The notes: generated by a model not told the origin, from the sequence alone. 64,000 bases of DNA from Pantoea agglomerans (GCF_021397715.1 NZ_CP090207.1:1116001-1180000), one strand, 5' to 3'. Numbered from the stretch's first letter, positions 38,683 to 48,276 are shown. Program-made: numbers and translations.

Positions 38683-39692
38683 AGCACACCCACTTCTTTC
38701 CACGCCTGCTCAATCGCGCTGGCAACGGAACGGTTAAAGCGTTTTTCGCCATGCTGAACGGTAAAGCGGGCAAAGGTTTTGAAATCGGCGTCCTGCGGCA
38801 GTTCATCGTCGCACATCGTGTCGTACCAGGCGTGTCCCGCCTGCTCCCACGCATAGCCGCCCAGTGCTTTCGCCGCCAGATAGAAAGCGCGGTTAGGAAT
38901 ACCGGAATTGAGATGCACACCGCCGTTATCTTCACGAGTCTGCACATAATCATCCATGTGCGCCGGCTGCGGATCTTTCCCCAGCATTGGATCGTCATAC
39001 GCGGTGCCGGGCGCTGACATTGACCGCAGGCCCTTGCCATTAATGCCGCTAGCCAGTAATCCTTCGCCGATAATCCAGTCCGCCTGATCGGCGCTCTGCT
39101 TCTTGCTGAACTGTTTGACCAGCGAACCGAATACATCGGAAAGTGACTCGTTTAGCGCCCCCGCCTGTTCGAAGTAGATCAGACCGGCTTCATTCTCGGT
39201 CACGCCATGCGTCAGTTCATGCGCCACCACGTCTATCGCAATGGTAAAGCGGTTAAAAATTTCACCGTCGCCATCACCAAATACCATCTGCTGACCGTTC
39301 CAGAACGCATTCTGATATTTGTCGCCGTAATGGACCGTTCCGAGCAGTTTCAGCCCCTGATTATCCAGCGAATTACGCTGATACGCCTGCCAGAAAAAGT
39401 CATAGGTGGTGCCGAGATAATCCCAGGCTTCCCCGGCGGCGACATCACCGTTTTCAGGCTGGCCTTCCTGACGGATCAGCTTCCCGGGAAGGGTCTGCTG
39501 ATTTTGCGCATCATAAATTTCACGGTCCACATGGCCGCCCGCTGCTGTTTTCGCCACGGTCGGCTTTTGCCAGTGTTCCGCCATCAGATGCTGGACATGG
39601 GTCAGAGTACGGCGCGCCTGTTCCTGCTGATGGCCGGAGCCGTGCGCGATAATTTTGCGGAGGATATAGGGAGGAATAACGCTAAAAGCCAT
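38679..39692 (-). CDS. Protealysin-like M4 metalloprotease
   Basis: 337 residues (S. proteamaculans protealysin 341). No signal peptide. A short propeptide of about 50 residues with the protealysin-type PPY motif (IPPYIL, residues 6-11) replaces the long FTP propeptide of thermolysins. Catalytic HELTH at 158-162 and zinc-ligand Glu182 (NESLSD), with a later His (GGVHLNSGIPNRAF). Protealysins act inside cells or after release and in Serratia cleave OmpX and actin, helping invasion. The downstream emfourin gene overlaps by four bases. Confidence 0.93.
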   Translation of the reverse strand: MAFSVIPPYILRKIIAHGSGHQQEQARRTLTHVQHLMAEHWQKPTVAKTAAGGHVDREIYDAQNQQTLPGKLIRQEGQPENGDVAAGEAWDYLGTTYDFFWQAYQRNSLDNQGLKLLGTVHYGDKYQNAFWNGQQMVFGDGDGEIFNRFTIAIDVVAHELTHGVTENEAGLIYFEQAGALNESLSDVFGSLVKQFSKKQSADQADWIIGEGLLASGINGKGLRSMSAPGTAYDDPMLGKDPQPAHMDDYVQTREDNGGVHLNSGIPNRAFYLAAKALGGYAWEQAGHAWYDTMCDDELPQDADFKTFARFTVQHGEKRFNRSVASAIEQAWKEVGVL

Positions 39693-39803
39693 GTGAAACT
39701 CCTTGGCAACAGGGATGTGCCAAAAAGTATAGACCCGACAGGCTGGATAGGCCTGGTGAGTGAGGCCAGCTGTAAGATGAAAAGTATGAACGCAGAGGCA
39801 GGA

Positions 39804-41177
39804 TCAGGAGGCGGTTTTGCGGCGGCGCTTTTTCTCTGGCAGCAGCTGCGTCACCTGGCTCTCGACCCAGCCATCATCCAGACGGGTACGCAGAAGATCG
39901 CCGCTCTGTAGCTGTTGGGTCTTTTTCACCACCTGGCCCGTGGTGTCGGTGGTCACGCTGAAGCCGCGCGCCAGCGTTGCTAACGGACTGACGCCTTCCA
40001 GCTGCGCCACCCGCTGGCCGAACCGCTGTTGGTCGGCGCTCAGTTTCTTTTGCATACTCTGTTGCAGGCGATAGTGCCAGCTTTGTAGCTGTTTCTGCGC
40101 GTCGAACAGACGCTGCTGCGGCTGCTGCGCCGTCAGCCGATGCGTCAGACGATCCTGCTGACGGCTGGCGTGGCGCAGAGCGGTTTCCATCGCGTCTGTC
40201 AGTCGCTGCTGCAGGCGGAACAGGGCGGTTTGCTGACGGGCAAGGCGTAACTGAGGATGCTGCTGTTGCAGGCGGTGCTCCAGCCGGCTATAGCGCCGCT
40301 GCTGGCGCGCCAGATAATAATCCATCGCCATCTCCAGCCGCTGTTGCTGCGACTGCAGCTGACGCAGCAGCTCAAGCTGGTTACGGCTGACGAGCTCTGC
40401 GGCGGCAGAGGGCGTTGGCGCACGTAGATCCGCCACAAAATCGGCAATGGTCACGTCAGTTTCATGGCCGACGGCGCTGACGATTGGAATGCGGCTGGCA
40501 AAAATGGCGCGCGCGACCCGCTCGTCGTTGAAGCTCCATAAATCTTCCAGGGAACCGCCGCCACGGCCGACAATCAGCACGTCGCACTCATTGCGCTGGT
40601 TGGCGATCTCAATCGCCCGGACGATCGCGGCAGGCGCATCGACGCCCTGTACCGGCGTCGGGTAGATCACCACCGGCAATGAGGGATCGCGGCGATGCAG
40701 CACCCGCAGCACATCGTGCAGCGCGGCACCGGTTGAAGAGGTAATCACACCGACCTGGCGCGCCGGGTCAGGCAGCGGTTGCTTATGCTGCGGTTCGAAC
40801 AGCCCTTCGGTCGCCAGCCGGGCTTTCAGCAGTTCAAACTGCTGCTGCAGCAGACCTTCACCGGCCGGATGCATACTTTCGATAATCAGCTGATAGTCGC
40901 CGCGCGGCTCATACAGGGTAATATTGGCGCGAACCAGCACCTGCTGACCATGCTGCGGCCGGAAAGTGACGCGACGGTTACCGTTGCGGAACATCGCGCA
41001 ACGCACCTGGGCACCGTCATCCTTCAGGGTGAAGTACCAGTGCCCGGAAGCGGGTTGAGTGAAGTTAGAGATCTCGGCGCTCAGCCAGACCAGGCCCATC
41101 TCTTTTTCCAGCAGCTGACGCACTGTGGTGTTAAGACGGCTGACGGTAAAAATATTGGCGACGGGTGGCAGCGACAT
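39804..41177 (-). CDS. xseA: Exodeoxyribonuclease VII large subunit XseA
   Basis: 457 residues (E. coli 456). N-terminal OB-fold for DNA binding (residues 12-110), catalytic domain with [16 protein letters not shown] and [28 protein letters not shown], then a long Gln/Arg-rich coiled coil (about 265-390) that binds XseB. It degrades single-stranded DNA. I start at ATG 41177; a TTG at 41198 would add seven residues. Divergent from guaB, as in E. coli. Confidence 0.95.
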   Translation of the reverse strand: MSLPPVANIFTVSRLNTTVRQLLEKEMGLVWLSAEISNFTQPASGHWYFTLKDDGAQVRCAMFRNGNRRVTFRPQHGQQVLVRANITLYEPRGDYQLIIESMHPAGEGLLQQQFELLKARLATEGLFEPQHKQPLPDPARQVGVITSSTGAALHDVLRVLHRRDPSLPVVIYPTPVQGVDAPAAIVRAIEIANQRNECDVLIVGRGGGSLEDLWSFNDERVARAIFASRIPIVSAVGHETDVTIADFVADLRAPTPSAAAELVSRNQLELLRQLQSQQQRLEMAMDYYLARQQRRYSRLEHRLQQQHPQLRLARQQTALFRLQQRLTDAMETALRHASRQQDRLTHRLTAQQPQQRLFDAQKQLQSWHYRLQQSMQKKLSADQQRFGQRVAQLEGVSPLATLARGFSVTTDTTGQVVKKTQQLQSGDLLRTRLDDGWVESQVTQLLPEKKRRRKTAS

Positions 41178-41269
41178 GTGACGAAGATCAAATTCCAAAT
41201 CAGCAGGTTAATTCACCGATACTACAGGGCTGCTAGCACGGATCAAGAGTTTTTCTGAAATAATGCTGG

Positions 41270-41295
41270 AGGCAATCGATTACGGCCTGTATAAT
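41270..41295 (+). promoter_or_regulatory. guaB promoter -10 with PurR-like site
   Basis: TATAAT (41290-41295) is followed by a GC-rich GCCGCGG discriminator, typical of stringently controlled promoters. AGGCAATCGATTACGG (41270-41285) matches the PurR consensus at about 11 of 16 positions and lies at the -35 region, where E. coli guaB is PurR-repressed. Confidence 0.55.
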
Positions 41296-41345
41296 GCCGC
41301 GGCAATATTTTATCTATTCTCATTCACCCGAGGTGGAGTATTGCC

Positions 41346-42812
41346 ATGTTAAGAATCGCTAAAGAAGCACTCACTTTTGACGACGTTTTGCTCGTTCCTG
41401 CACACTCCACCGTCCTGCCGAATACGGCCGATCTCAGCACTCAGCTGACCAAAAATATCCGTTTAAATATTCCTATGCTCTCCGCTGCGATGGACACCGT
41501 GACCGAAGCGGGCCTGGCGATTGCGCTGGCGCAGGAAGGCGGTCTCGGCTTCATTCACAAAAACATGTCTATTGAACGCCAGGCGGATGAAGTCCGCAAG
41601 GTGAAGAAGCATGAGAGCGGCGTGGTCACTGAACCACAGACCGTACTGCCAACCACCCCACTGGCCGAAGTGAAAGCGCTGACCGAGCGTAACGGCTTCG
41701 CCGGTTATCCGGTAGTGAACCGCGACAACGAACTGGTCGGTATCATTACCGGTCGTGATGTTCGCTTTGTCACTGACCTCTCCCAGCCGGTTTCCGCGGT
41801 AATGACCCCGAAAGATCGTCTGGTGACGGTGAAAGAGGGTGAAGCGCGCGATGTGGTGCTGCACAAAATGCATGAAAAGCGCGTTGAGAAAGCGCTGGTG
41901 GTAGACGACAGCTTCCATCTGCTGGGCATGATCACCGTAAAAGATTTCCAGAAAGCCGAACGTAAACCTAACGCCTGTAAAGATGCGCAGGGACGTCTGC
42001 GCGTGGGTGCGGCCGTTGGCGCGGGCGCAGGCAACGAAGAGCGTATCGATGCTCTGGTGGCGGCCGGTGTTGACGTGCTGCTGATTGACTCCTCGCACGG
42101 TCATTCCGAAGGCGTGCTGTCACGTATTCGTGAAACCCGCGCGAAATACCCCGATCTTGAAATCGTCGGCGGCAACGTGGCGACCGGTGCCGGCGCTCTG
42201 GCGCTGGTTGAAGCGGGCGTCAGCGCAGTGAAAGTCGGTATTGGTCCTGGCTCCATCTGTACTACCCGTATCGTGACCGGTGTGGGCGTGCCGCAGATTA
42301 CCGCAGTGTCTGATGCCGTTGCTGCGCTTGAAGGGACCGGTATTCCGGTGATTGCTGATGGCGGCATCCGCTTCTCAGGCGACATCGCCAAAGCGATTGC
42401 AGCGGGTGCATCCTGCGTGATGGTCGGTTCGATGCTGGCGGGTACCGAAGAATCACCGGGCGAAATCGAACTCTATCAGGGTCGTTCATTCAAATCCTAT
42501 CGCGGCATGGGTTCACTGGGCGCGATGTCAAAAGGCTCATCTGACCGTTACTTCCAGACCGATAACGCGGCTGACAAACTGGTGCCGGAAGGTATCGAAG
42601 GCCGCGTTGCCTATAAAGGCCGCCTGAAAGAGATCGTACACCAGCAGATGGGCGGACTGCGCTCCTGTATGGGCCTGACCGGCTGCCCGACCATTGATGA
42701 TCTGCGCACCAAAGCGGAATTTGTCCGCATAAGCGGCGCCGGCATCAACGAAAGCCACGTACACGATGTGACCATCACCAAAGAGTCACCGAACTACCGC
42801 ATGGGATCGTAA
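41346..42812 (+). CDS. guaB: IMP dehydrogenase GuaB
   Basis: 488 residues, as in E. coli. Oxidises IMP to XMP with NAD+, the first committed step to GMP. A TIM barrel interrupted by two CBS domains (about residues 95-205). The catalytic loop Cys305 is in [15 protein letters not shown], codon 42258. The flap has [10 protein letters not shown]. It is followed by guaA in a two-gene operon, with a GC-rich hairpin (about 42828-42847) in the 72-bp gap that could attenuate or stabilise the message. Confidence 0.98.
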   Translation: MLRIAKEALTFDDVLLVPAHSTVLPNTADLSTQLTKNIRLNIPMLSAAMDTVTEAGLAIALAQEGGLGFIHKNMSIERQADEVRKVKKHESGVVTEPQTVLPTTPLAEVKALTERNGFAGYPVVNRDNELVGIITGRDVRFVTDLSQPVSAVMTPKDRLVTVKEGEARDVVLHKMHEKRVEKALVVDDSFHLLGMITVKDFQKAERKPNACKDAQGRLRVGAAVGAGAGNEERIDALVAAGVDVLLIDSSHGHSEGVLSRIRETRAKYPDLEIVGGNVATGAGALALVEAGVSAVKVGIGPGSICTTRIVTGVGVPQITAVSDAVAALEGTGIPVIADGGIRFSGDIAKAIAAGASCVMVGSMLAGTEESPGEIELYQGRSFKSYRGMGSLGAMSKGSSDRYFQTDNAADKLVPEGIEGRVAYKGRLKEIVHQQMGGLRSCMGLTGCPTIDDLRTKAEFVRISGAGINESHVHDVTITKESPNYRMGS

Positions 42813-42884
42813 TCCCGTAAGATTTCCCGCCCGGCTTCAGCCGGGCGCTTTACTTTATCAAGTCACCGTTCTGGAAACCCCTCA

Positions 42885-44465
42885 ATGACGACGGAAAATA
42901 TCCATAAGCATCGCATTCTGATTCTCGATTTCGGCTCTCAATATACTCAGCTGGTGGCACGTCGCGTGCGCGAACTGGGTGTCTACTGTGAACTCTGGGC
43001 ATGGGACGTCACCGAAGAGCAGATTCGCCAGTTCAATCCGAGCGGCATCATCCTCTCCGGTGGACCGGAAAGCACCACCGAGCTGAACAGTCCGCGTGCG
43101 CCTGAATATGTCTTCAGCGCCGGTGTGCCGGTGCTGGGTGTCTGCTACGGTATGCAGACCATGGCGATGCAGTTGGGCGGCAAAGTCTCCGGTTCCAGCG
43201 AGCGTGAGTTTGGTTATGCTCAGGTTGAAGTGACCACGCCAAGTGCGCTGGTGCGCGGTATTGAAGACGCGATCAGCGCTGCTGGTAAACCGCTGCTGGA
43301 TGTCTGGATGAGCCACGGCGACAAAGTGACCGCCATTCCGGACGACTTCGTCACCGTTGCTAGCACCGAAACCTGTCCGTTTGCCATCATGGCCAACGAA
43401 GAGAAGCGTTTCTACGGCGTGCAGTTCCACCCGGAAGTGACGCATACCCGTCAGGGCCTGCGGATGCTTGAACGTTTCATCATCGACATCTGCGAATGTG
43501 AAGCGCTGTGGACGCCAGCTAAAATCATCGAAGATGCGGTTGAGCGCCTGCGTGAGCAGGTCGGCAACGATAAAGTAATCCTTGGCCTGTCCGGCGGCGT
43601 TGACTCCTCCGTGACGGCGATGCTGCTGCATCGCGCCATTGGCGATCGCCTGACCTGTGTGTTCGTGGATAACGGTCTGCTGCGCCTGAACGAAGCACAA
43701 CAGGTGATGGATATGTTTGGCGACCACTTCGGTCTCAACATCATCCATGTGCCGGCTGAGATGCGTTTCCTGGATGCGCTGGCGGGGATTGATGAACCTG
43801 AAGCCAAGCGTAAAACCATCGGTCGCGTCTTTGTGGAAGTCTTTGACGAAGAAGCGCTGAAACTGCAGGACGTTAAGTGGCTGGCGCAGGGCACCATCTA
43901 TCCGGATGTGATTGAGTCGGCGGCTTCTGCCACCGGTAAAGCGCACGTCATCAAATCGCACCATAACGTCGGTGGCCTGCCGAAAGAGATGAAGATGGGC
44001 CTGGTTGAGCCGCTGAAAGAGCTGTTCAAAGACGAAGTGCGTAAGATCGGTCTGGAGCTGGGCCTGCCGTACGATATGCTCTACCGTCATCCATTCCCGG
44101 GTCCGGGTCTGGGCGTGCGAGTACTGGGCGAAGTGAAGAAAGAGTATTGCGACCTGCTGCGCCGTGCCGATGCGATCTTTATCGAAGAGCTGCATAAAGC
44201 CGATCTCTACAACAAAGTCAGCCAGGCCTTCACCGTCTTCCTGCCGGTACGTTCAGTGGGTGTAATGGGCGATGGTCGTAAATATGACTGGGTTGTCTCG
44301 CTGCGTGCGGTGGAAACCATCGACTTTATGACCGCACACTGGGCGCACCTGCCGTATGATTTCCTCGGCCGCGTCTCTAACCGCATCATCAATGAAGTCA
44401 ATGGTATTTCCCGCGTGGTCTATGACATCAGCGGTAAGCCACCGGCGACCATCGAGTGGGAATAA
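42885..44465 (+). CDS. guaA: GMP synthase (glutamine-hydrolysing) GuaA
   Basis: 526 residues (E. coli 525). Class I glutamine amidotransferase domain with nucleophile C87 (GVCYGMQTM) and the HPE of FHPEVTH near 182-186. The ATP-pyrophosphatase domain has the P-loop GLSGGVDSS. Converts XMP to GMP using glutamine and ATP. Nearly identical to the E. coli protein. Ends in a terminator, closing the guaBA operon. Confidence 0.98.
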   Translation: MTTENIHKHRILILDFGSQYTQLVARRVRELGVYCELWAWDVTEEQIRQFNPSGIILSGGPESTTELNSPRAPEYVFSAGVPVLGVCYGMQTMAMQLGGKVSGSSEREFGYAQVEVTTPSALVRGIEDAISAAGKPLLDVWMSHGDKVTAIPDDFVTVASTETCPFAIMANEEKRFYGVQFHPEVTHTRQGLRMLERFIIDICECEALWTPAKIIEDAVERLREQVGNDKVILGLSGGVDSSVTAMLLHRAIGDRLTCVFVDNGLLRLNEAQQVMDMFGDHFGLNIIHVPAEMRFLDALAGIDEPEAKRKTIGRVFVEVFDEEALKLQDVKWLAQGTIYPDVIESAASATGKAHVIKSHHNVGGLPKEMKMGLVEPLKELFKDEVRKIGLELGLPYDMLYRHPFPGPGLGVRVLGEVKKEYCDLLRRADAIFIEELHKADLYNKVSQAFTVFLPVRSVGVMGDGRKYDWVVSLRAVETIDFMTAHWAHLPYDFLGRVSNRIINEVNGISRVVYDISGKPPATIEWE

Positions 44466-44498
44466 GCCGGTAACCGCCGCCTGAATCCTGAGTAACTG

Positions 44499-44523
44499 AA
44501 GCCCGCCTTACCGCGGGCTTTTT
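44499..44523 (+). terminator. Terminator after guaA
   Basis: Stem AAGCCCGC/GCGGGCTT (44499-44506 with 44513-44520), six-base loop and T run. Confidence 0.9.
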
Positions 44524-44773
44524 ACTGGCTGTTAACAGGCAGGCCATTCTGTTCTCCGTTTTAACCTTTCAGCGCATCCATACCCGCCGCTGGCGGTTTT
44601 CTGTTCACTTTGCCGCAAATTGCGCTATCCTGCTCTGCAGTAGAGAGACGCGCGTCCGCTTTGCCGTCCGCCTTTACCCGCCGCTTTCACCGATCGTTCG
44701 TATCCCAAAGCCGCCCCTTATTGAATCCGTCTGCTAATCAGACGTTGCCACTATTGTCACCAGGAATGTTGTC
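44524..44773 (+). other. Intergenic region with possible promoter of the DUF3750 gene
   Basis: The 308-bp guaA to DUF3750 gap. After the terminator I see only TTCACT (44604-44609) and TATCCT (44626-44631) 16 bp apart as a possible promoter, and a pyrimidine-rich leader. No small gene found. Confidence 0.35.
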
Positions 44774-45547
44774 ATGCTCTCACTTAAAGTGTTCAGCCTG
44801 TTTTTTGTTGCCGTCTTACTGTTATCGCTGGGTGCCAGCATCGCGCAGGCGACCCGCCACAGCGATAACAATGAAAAGGGTAGCTGGTGGTCGGCTCGTC
44901 GTGATTCGGCCGGGATAGCGCCCGATCCGCGCGCCATAGCCAACCTGGCGATAGTGCAGGTCTATGCCGCGCCGACCTACGGCTGGAAAGGCGCGGTGGC
45001 GGTTCATCCGTGGATCATCTTTAAACGCGCTGGCGAAAGTCGTTATAACCGTTATGAAGTGATTAGCTGGGGCAGCGGCGATAAAGTCCGCCGCAACACT
45101 AATATTCCGGATGGTTACTGGTATGGCGCGAAACCGCGGTTGCTGGTGGAGCATCGCGGTCCGGCGGCGGAAGCGATGATCCCGCAGATTGAAGCGGCAA
45201 TTAAATCTTACCCGTGGCCGACCACCTATCACGCCTGGCCGGGCCCCAACAGTAATACCTTTCTGGCGCATATCGGCCGGGAAGTGCCGGCACTGAAACT
45301 CGATCTGCCCGCTAATGCGCTAGGCAAAGATTACCGGCCGTTGTGGCGTCCGATTGGGTTACCGCCATCGGGACGCGGATTACAGGTGTCGATTCTGGGC
45401 GTAGCGGGTGTGACGCTCGGCGCTGAAGAGGGCTTTGAAGTGAATCTGCTGGGCTTAAATATGGGGCTGGATTTCACGCCTTTCCGGCTGCGTCTGCCGT
45501 TTATCGGCGGCCTCGGTCACGACAACCTTCAGCAGGATAAGCCGTAA
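44774..45547 (+). CDS. DUF3750 family protein, membrane or periplasmic
   Basis: 257 residues with an N-terminal hydrophobic segment (residues 5-25, signal peptide or anchor, possible cleavage after ASIAQA). The central part contains VQVYAAPTYGWKGAVAVHPWIIFKRA, WPTTYHAWPGPNSNTF and HIGREVPAL, the pattern of DUF3750 proteins. The conserved His, Trp and Asn residues suggest an enzyme, but no activity is known to me. The last hydrophobic stretches (ILGVAGVTLGAEEG) may form membrane-associated beta or helical structure. It stands alone and ends in a terminator. Confidence 0.78.
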   Translation: MLSLKVFSLFFVAVLLLSLGASIAQATRHSDNNEKGSWWSARRDSAGIAPDPRAIANLAIVQVYAAPTYGWKGAVAVHPWIIFKRAGESRYNRYEVISWGSGDKVRRNTNIPDGYWYGAKPRLLVEHRGPAAEAMIPQIEAAIKSYPWPTTYHAWPGPNSNTFLAHIGREVPALKLDLPANALGKDYRPLWRPIGLPPSGRGLQVSILGVAGVTLGAEEGFEVNLLGLNMGLDFTPFRLRLPFIGGLGHDNLQQDKP

Positions 45548-45551
45548 TAGT

Positions 45552-45577
45552 CTGGCCCCTTAACCGGGGCCAGTTTT
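45552..45577 (+). terminator. Terminator after the DUF3750 gene
   Basis: Stem CTGGCCCC/GGGGCCAG (45552-45559 with 45566-45573), six-base loop and four T. The T tract is short. Located between convergent genes. Confidence 0.75.
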
Positions 45578-45578
45578 A

Positions 45579-45758
45579 TCAGCAGACGCCGAAGTCGCCT
45601 TCTTCGTGATACAGATTCACGCTATCCGCCTTGACTTCAATCTCATTTTTGGTCGCATCGTCAATGCGTGCACACCACAGGGTATCGCCTTCAACCCGCA
45701 GCACCTGCATCTTTGGACCGCCGGTCTTTGACTGGACAAAATCATCAGCTTTAAACAT
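45579..45758 (-). CDS. YodC-like (DUF2158) small protein
   Basis: 59 residues on the minus strand, start ATG 45758 preceded by an excellent ribosome site (GGAGG, five bases upstream), stop TGA 45579-45581. It begins MFKADDFVQSKTGGPKMQVL and continues with a short beta-rich part containing LWCARIDDATKN, ending in a Cys. E. coli YodC has the same opening pattern (D-x-V-x-x-K-x-G-G-P-x-M), and this family is DUF2158. The function is unknown. The coding pattern and strong ribosome site support it as real. Confidence 0.75.
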   Translation of the reverse strand: MFKADDFVQSKTGGPKMQVLRVEGDTLWCARIDDATKNEIEVKADSVNLYHEEGDFGVC

Positions 45759-45950
45759 GTTGCCTCCATAGAGTGTTTTTATTCTGGTCGCGTAAATCCA
45801 CAGTTGATGATTTTTTGCGTGCCGCTTTCCAGTTTATACCCTGACTGTTTTACCGCGAGAAAAAGTCTGCCCATGCTGAGCCGCATAACATCTATTTTAT
45901 CAGTTGTCAGTTGACAACTGGCGGGTTTCACGTCAGGCTGAGAGGCTCAG
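45759..45950. other. Divergent regulatory gap between the YodC-like gene and the HicA-like pair
   Basis: 192 bp, AT-rich in its right half. It contains the inverted repeat at 45901-45920 and the GAGAGG ribosome site for 45951. No other gene seen. Confidence 0.5.
45901..45920. promoter_or_regulatory. 9-bp inverted repeat upstream of the HicA-like/HTH pair
   Basis: Perfect arms CAGTTGTCA and TGACAACTG around GT. TTGACA (45911-45916) inside it is a consensus -35 hexamer, but the -10 position (CAGGCT) is poor. The site is 30 bp before the first gene, a fitting operator for autoregulation by the HTH protein. Confidence 0.6.
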
Positions 45951-46196
45951 ATGGTCAGAAAGCGACATCCCAATAAAGAGATTGAATCGGCTTTATGTTA
46001 CGCAGAATCCCATGGATGGCGGGTGGTGCCGGGCGGCCATCATGCGTGGGGCAAAATGTACTGCCCGAAAAAACTGATGACCTGTCGGTGTGGCGAGTTT
46101 TGCCTGACCTGCATCTGGAGTACGCCGAAGAGTGCGCAAAACCATGCCAATGCCCTGCGGCGCGTGGTTGATCATTGTCACACTCTTACGGCCTGA
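45951..46196 (+). CDS. HicA-like small Cys-rich protein, putative toxin
   Basis: 81 residues. The N-terminal half (NKEIESALCYAESHGWRVV then PGGHHAWGKMYCP) resembles the HicA/YcfA double-stranded-RNA-binding fold, where a His after GxH is catalytic; here GGHH at residues 28-31. The second half is unlike classical HicA: it has a cysteine cluster (YCP, TCRCGEFCLTC) that could bind zinc. It is followed by a 165-residue HTH protein 20 bp downstream and preceded by a 9-bp palindrome, the layout of a toxin-antitoxin operon. This role is inference; I do not know a characterised member. Confidence 0.6.
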   Translation: MVRKRHPNKEIESALCYAESHGWRVVPGGHHAWGKMYCPKKLMTCRCGEFCLTCIWSTPKSAQNHANALRRVVDHCHTLTA

Positions 46197-46216
46197 CACA
46201 GCAAAAGGAGCGGCTC

Positions 46217-46714
46217 ATGGAATACCGTTTTACTCTACGATTTAGTCTGCCAGTGGATCATGCCACGCAGGATGAGATGCTGGAGAATCTGGCAATGGCG
46301 GGCTGTGATGATGCGCTGGTCGGGCTTGGCGTTCCCGGCAGAATTGCGCTGGAGTTTAGCCGTGAGGCCTCTTCTGCCAGTGAGGCACTGAAACGCGCAG
46401 AGGAAGAGGTCATGAGCGCGATTCCCGGCGCGATACTGGCGGAAGCGGCACCCGATTTTGTCGGGCTGACGGATGTGGCGGAACTCACCGGTATGTCACG
46501 CCAGAATATGCGTAAACTGATGCTCAGCCAGCGTCCGCCGTTTCCGCTGCCGGTGCATGACGGCAAAACTGCAATCTGGCATCTGGACGATGTGCTGGCG
46601 TGGTTAAGCCAGCGCGGCACTTATGCGCTGCCATCTGCCATCGGTGAGCTGGCGCAGGTGACGCGCCAGCGCAATCTCAGGCGGGCATTACAACGCCGCG
46701 AAGACCGCGCCTGA
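46217..46714 (+). CDS. HTH protein, putative antitoxin/autoregulator of the HicA-like pair
   Basis: 165 residues from ATG 46217, with AAGGAG seven bases upstream. Residues 1-75 form an alpha/beta domain (EYRFTLRFSLP, GCDDALVGLGVPGRIALEFSRE) that may bind the partner. Residues 85-150 look like an excisionase/MerR-type winged HTH (GLTDVAELTGMSRQNMRKLM, then FPLPVHDGKTAIWHLDDVLAWL). The tail is very basic (QRNLRRALQRREDR). Convergent with mgtE, 3 bp between stops. Antitoxin identity is inferred only from context. Confidence 0.6.
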   Translation: MEYRFTLRFSLPVDHATQDEMLENLAMAGCDDALVGLGVPGRIALEFSREASSASEALKRAEEEVMSAIPGAILAEAAPDFVGLTDVAELTGMSRQNMRKLMLSQRPPFPLPVHDGKTAIWHLDDVLAWLSQRGTYALPSAIGELAQVTRQRNLRRALQRREDRA

Positions 46715-46717
46715 GGC

Positions 46718-48151
46718 TCAGTGCGGCAGCAGGAACAGCGTCGCCAGCCCCAGAAAGATGAAGAAGCCGCCGGTGTCGGTGATAGCGGTAATCAATACGC
46801 TGGAGCCGACGGCAGGATCGCGCTTCATTTTGGTCATCACCAGCGGCACCAGAACCCCCATCAGCGCCGCCAGCAGCAGATTCAGCGCCATTGCCAGCAT
46901 CATCACACCGCCCAGCGCCAGGTTGTCATACATCAGCCAGGTGATGCCGCCCATAATGCCGCCCCAGAACAGGCCGTTGATCAGTGCCACGCCCAGTTCA
47001 CGGACAATCAGGAACGAGAAGTTTCCCGGTTCAACCTGATGCAGCGCCAGCGCACGCACAATCATGGTGATGGTCTGGTTACCGGTGTTGCCGCCAATGC
47101 CCGCGACAATCGGCATCAGGGTGGCGAGCGCCACAATTTGCGAAATGGTGCCTTCAAACAGCCCGATGACCCGTGAAGCGATAAAGGCGGTGCAGAGATT
47201 AATCGCCAGCCATGCCCAGCGCTTGCGCACCGACTTACGCACCGGGGCGAACACATCCTCTTCCTGACTGATACCGCCCATCTTACGAATGTTGCTTTCG
47301 TTTTCGGCGTTGACCAAATCGATGATGTCTTCAATGGTGATACGGCCAATCAGCCGGCCTTTTGCATCGGTGACCGCGGCGGAGATCAGGTTATAACGTT
47401 CAAAGGCGCTGGCGGCGTCTTCGGCTTTATCGTTGAGCTGGAAGGTCGTAGGGCGGGCATTCATCACCTCGCTGACCAGCGTTTTAGGCTTGTTCAGCAG
47501 GATGTCAGTCAGCATCAGTTCGCCCAGCAGCAGATTATCATCATTGGTGATGAAGATTTTATCGGTGCCACCCGGCATGCTTTTATGCTTACGCAGGTAA
47601 CGCTGTACCGTGGCCAGCGTCACGTCGTCGCGCACCGTCAGGATATTGAAATCCATCACCCGGCCAACGCGGTCGCGGTCAAACTCCACCACGCTCAGCA
47701 TCCGGGCGCGCAGGCCCGGCTCCACCGACGCCAGCAGGCGACCGGTCAGGTCACGCGGCAGATAGCGTGCCAGCCATACCTGATCGTCGATATCCAGCGG
47801 TTCGATGGCGCGCAGAATATCGCGGTCGCTCATCTCTTCGGTCAGGCTGGCCCAGACGGTTTCCGAGGCTTCTACCAGCACCAGGCCGCGTCGTTCGTTC
47901 GGCACCAGCCGCCACAGCGCCTGACGTTCTTCTTCCGGTAAGGCTTCGAGGATATCGGCAAGGTCAGCCGCGTGCAGCTGAAGGATATCCTGTTCCAGCG
48001 CGTCACGCTGGGTCGCATTTTCACGTTGCTGTTCAGGGCTGAGGTCACTGGCTTTATCCAGCAACGCATCAACCAGATCGTGCTCATTGAGCAGCAGCGT
48101 CAGAATGCGATGACGTATTTCACTTAAACGTTGAGAGTGTGAGGCAGACAC
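46718..48151 (-). CDS. mgtE: Magnesium transporter MgtE
   Basis: About 477 residues from GTG 48151, chosen for its AAGGGA site at seven bases; an in-frame ATG at 48217 would add 22 basic residues and run across the probable promoter. An N-terminal helical superhelix (about 1-125) and two CBS domains (130-260) sense cytosolic Mg2+. Five membrane helices follow, with the pore signature GIGGNTGNQTITMIVRAL near 360-380. MgtE imports Mg2+ and closes when Mg2+ binds the N and CBS domains. E. coli K-12 lacks this gene; many other enterobacteria carry it. Confidence 0.92.
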   Translation of the reverse strand: MSASHSQRLSEIRHRILTLLLNEHDLVDALLDKASDLSPEQQRENATQRDALEQDILQLHAADLADILEALPEEERQALWRLVPNERRGLVLVEASETVWASLTEEMSDRDILRAIEPLDIDDQVWLARYLPRDLTGRLLASVEPGLRARMLSVVEFDRDRVGRVMDFNILTVRDDVTLATVQRYLRKHKSMPGGTDKIFITNDDNLLLGELMLTDILLNKPKTLVSEVMNARPTTFQLNDKAEDAASAFERYNLISAAVTDAKGRLIGRITIEDIIDLVNAENESNIRKMGGISQEEDVFAPVRKSVRKRWAWLAINLCTAFIASRVIGLFEGTISQIVALATLMPIVAGIGGNTGNQTITMIVRALALHQVEPGNFSFLIVRELGVALINGLFWGGIMGGITWLMYDNLALGGVMMLAMALNLLLAALMGVLVPLVMTKMKRDPAVGSSVLITAITDTGGFFIFLGLATLFLLPH

Positions 48152-48276
48152 GTTGAATCCCTTTAGTCTGAAAGCACCAGCACGAAGTGTAGCGTTTCGC
48201 CTGAAAAAGGGATGCAAAAAATGGCGCAGTCAACCGGACGGCGTGGCAGTTTTTTCAGGCGAATAAGTCGTGTTCG

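Noticed and set aside
42828..42847. GC-rich hairpin in the guaB-guaA gap as a terminator
   Set aside because: Stem CGCCCGGCT/AGCCGGGCG is strong but lacks a T run, and guaBA is a known operon; mentioned only as a possible attenuator.
42882..44195. A long open frame on the minus strand inside guaA (437 codons)
   Set aside because: It is antisense to a near-identical GuaA and has the His/Arg/Gln-rich composition of a mirrored high-GC gene. Long frames opposite glrR (1121-2575) and iscS (13754-14797) were rejected for the same reason.
48152..48217. Longer MgtE from the ATG at 48217
   Set aside because: The extra 22 residues are basic and lack similarity to MgtE; TTGCAT and TACACT elements in this stretch look like promoter, and GTG 48151 has a good ribosome site.
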